A DNA stretch of 64,000 nucleotides from Carposina sasakii (taxonomy: Eukaryota > Arthropoda > Insecta > Lepidoptera > Carposinidae): contig CP053153.1 in the NCBI GenBank assembly GCA_014607495.2, forward strand, positions 3,534,001 to 3,598,000. Reading direction: 5' to 3'. The notes below the pieces were generated by a model. That model searched no databases. It was given only the letters and a program-made list of their open reading frames with translations, and had not been told where the DNA came from. Every line of letters starts with the position of its first letter. Position 1 is the stretch's first letter. The position numbers and the translations under genes were made by a program. Shown here piece by piece: positions 63,821 to 64,000 of the stretch.

Positions 63821-64000
63821 CTAACAAGAAATAAGTAAATAAGCATTATTGGCATTATGATTTATCGAAAGTTATTTATTAGTACTCGTACCTTCCACGT
63901 GGACATTTCAATGATTAGCCTGAACGGTGATACCTACCATGGGAATTCATAGCAGAATTGATTTAATTTTGGGAGCGAGGTGCTATAAGTAGTGTAAAGT

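Noticed and set aside
63881..63945. Further upstream exon at the right edge
   Set aside because: A donor-like GTACGA is present, but the frames from nearby acceptors contain TAA or TGA.

Overview
The window is eukaryotic and almost certainly from an insect, most probably a moth or butterfly. It is AT-rich, introns carry GT-AG boundaries, and the repeats (5'-truncated RTE-type LINE tails, two tRNA-derived SINE families, many short inverted-repeat elements) are of the kind I associate with Lepidoptera. That placement rests on recognising repeat types, not on a search.

The main content is one very large gene on the minus strand, from at least 63820 down to at least 5120 and open at both ends. 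I could place about 125 exons by hand. Almost all are internal, a multiple of three long, bounded by good splice sites, and in one class: the first two bases complete a codon begun in the previous exon and one base is left over at the end (symmetric phase 1-1). Any exon can therefore be skipped, duplicated or inserted without a frameshift. Placed coding sequence is about 8 kb (about 2,650 codons).

In the direction of transcription (right to left) the gene has four zones. (1) 63820-45607: larger Lys/Ser/Glu-rich exons, including a 975-nt exon with a Tyr-Gly-Gln-Pro tandem repeat, an Arg-Ser exon and Ser-Pro-Arg-Lys mini-exons. (2) 45289-42415: eight exons, most carrying a (D/E/S/W)-Y/F-K-(L/I/F)-C/x motif. 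(3) 42029-33782: mixed exons, many Gly/Tyr/Pro- or Cys-rich, down to 21 nt. (4) 33210-5120: about 68 exons of mostly 27-48 nt, each one copy of a 9-15 residue unit with the core Y/F-G-P-D-G-(Q/K/E)-P. Zone 4 shows higher-order patterns (two-exon and five-exon periods), fossil exons, a duplicated exon destroyed by an insertion, and a decayed exon split by a MITE. An identical tandem exon pair in zone 1 shows the duplication is recent.

I do not recognise the gene and assign no function. A candidate start exon (Met at 59372, no signal peptide) suggests a cytoplasmic or nuclear product for at least one isoform, but in-phase exons further upstream show a longer form is possible.

The rest is transposable-element debris: a broken transposase-like gene flanked by 150-bp direct repeats (590-4412), an RTE reverse transcriptase fragment (7408-8180), LINE 3' tails, SINEs, three long-inverted-repeat families with CAGGGTGT-type ends, several TIR elements with visible target duplications, and a large palindrome at 11798-12560. 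Intron stretches not listed separately held nothing I could identify.
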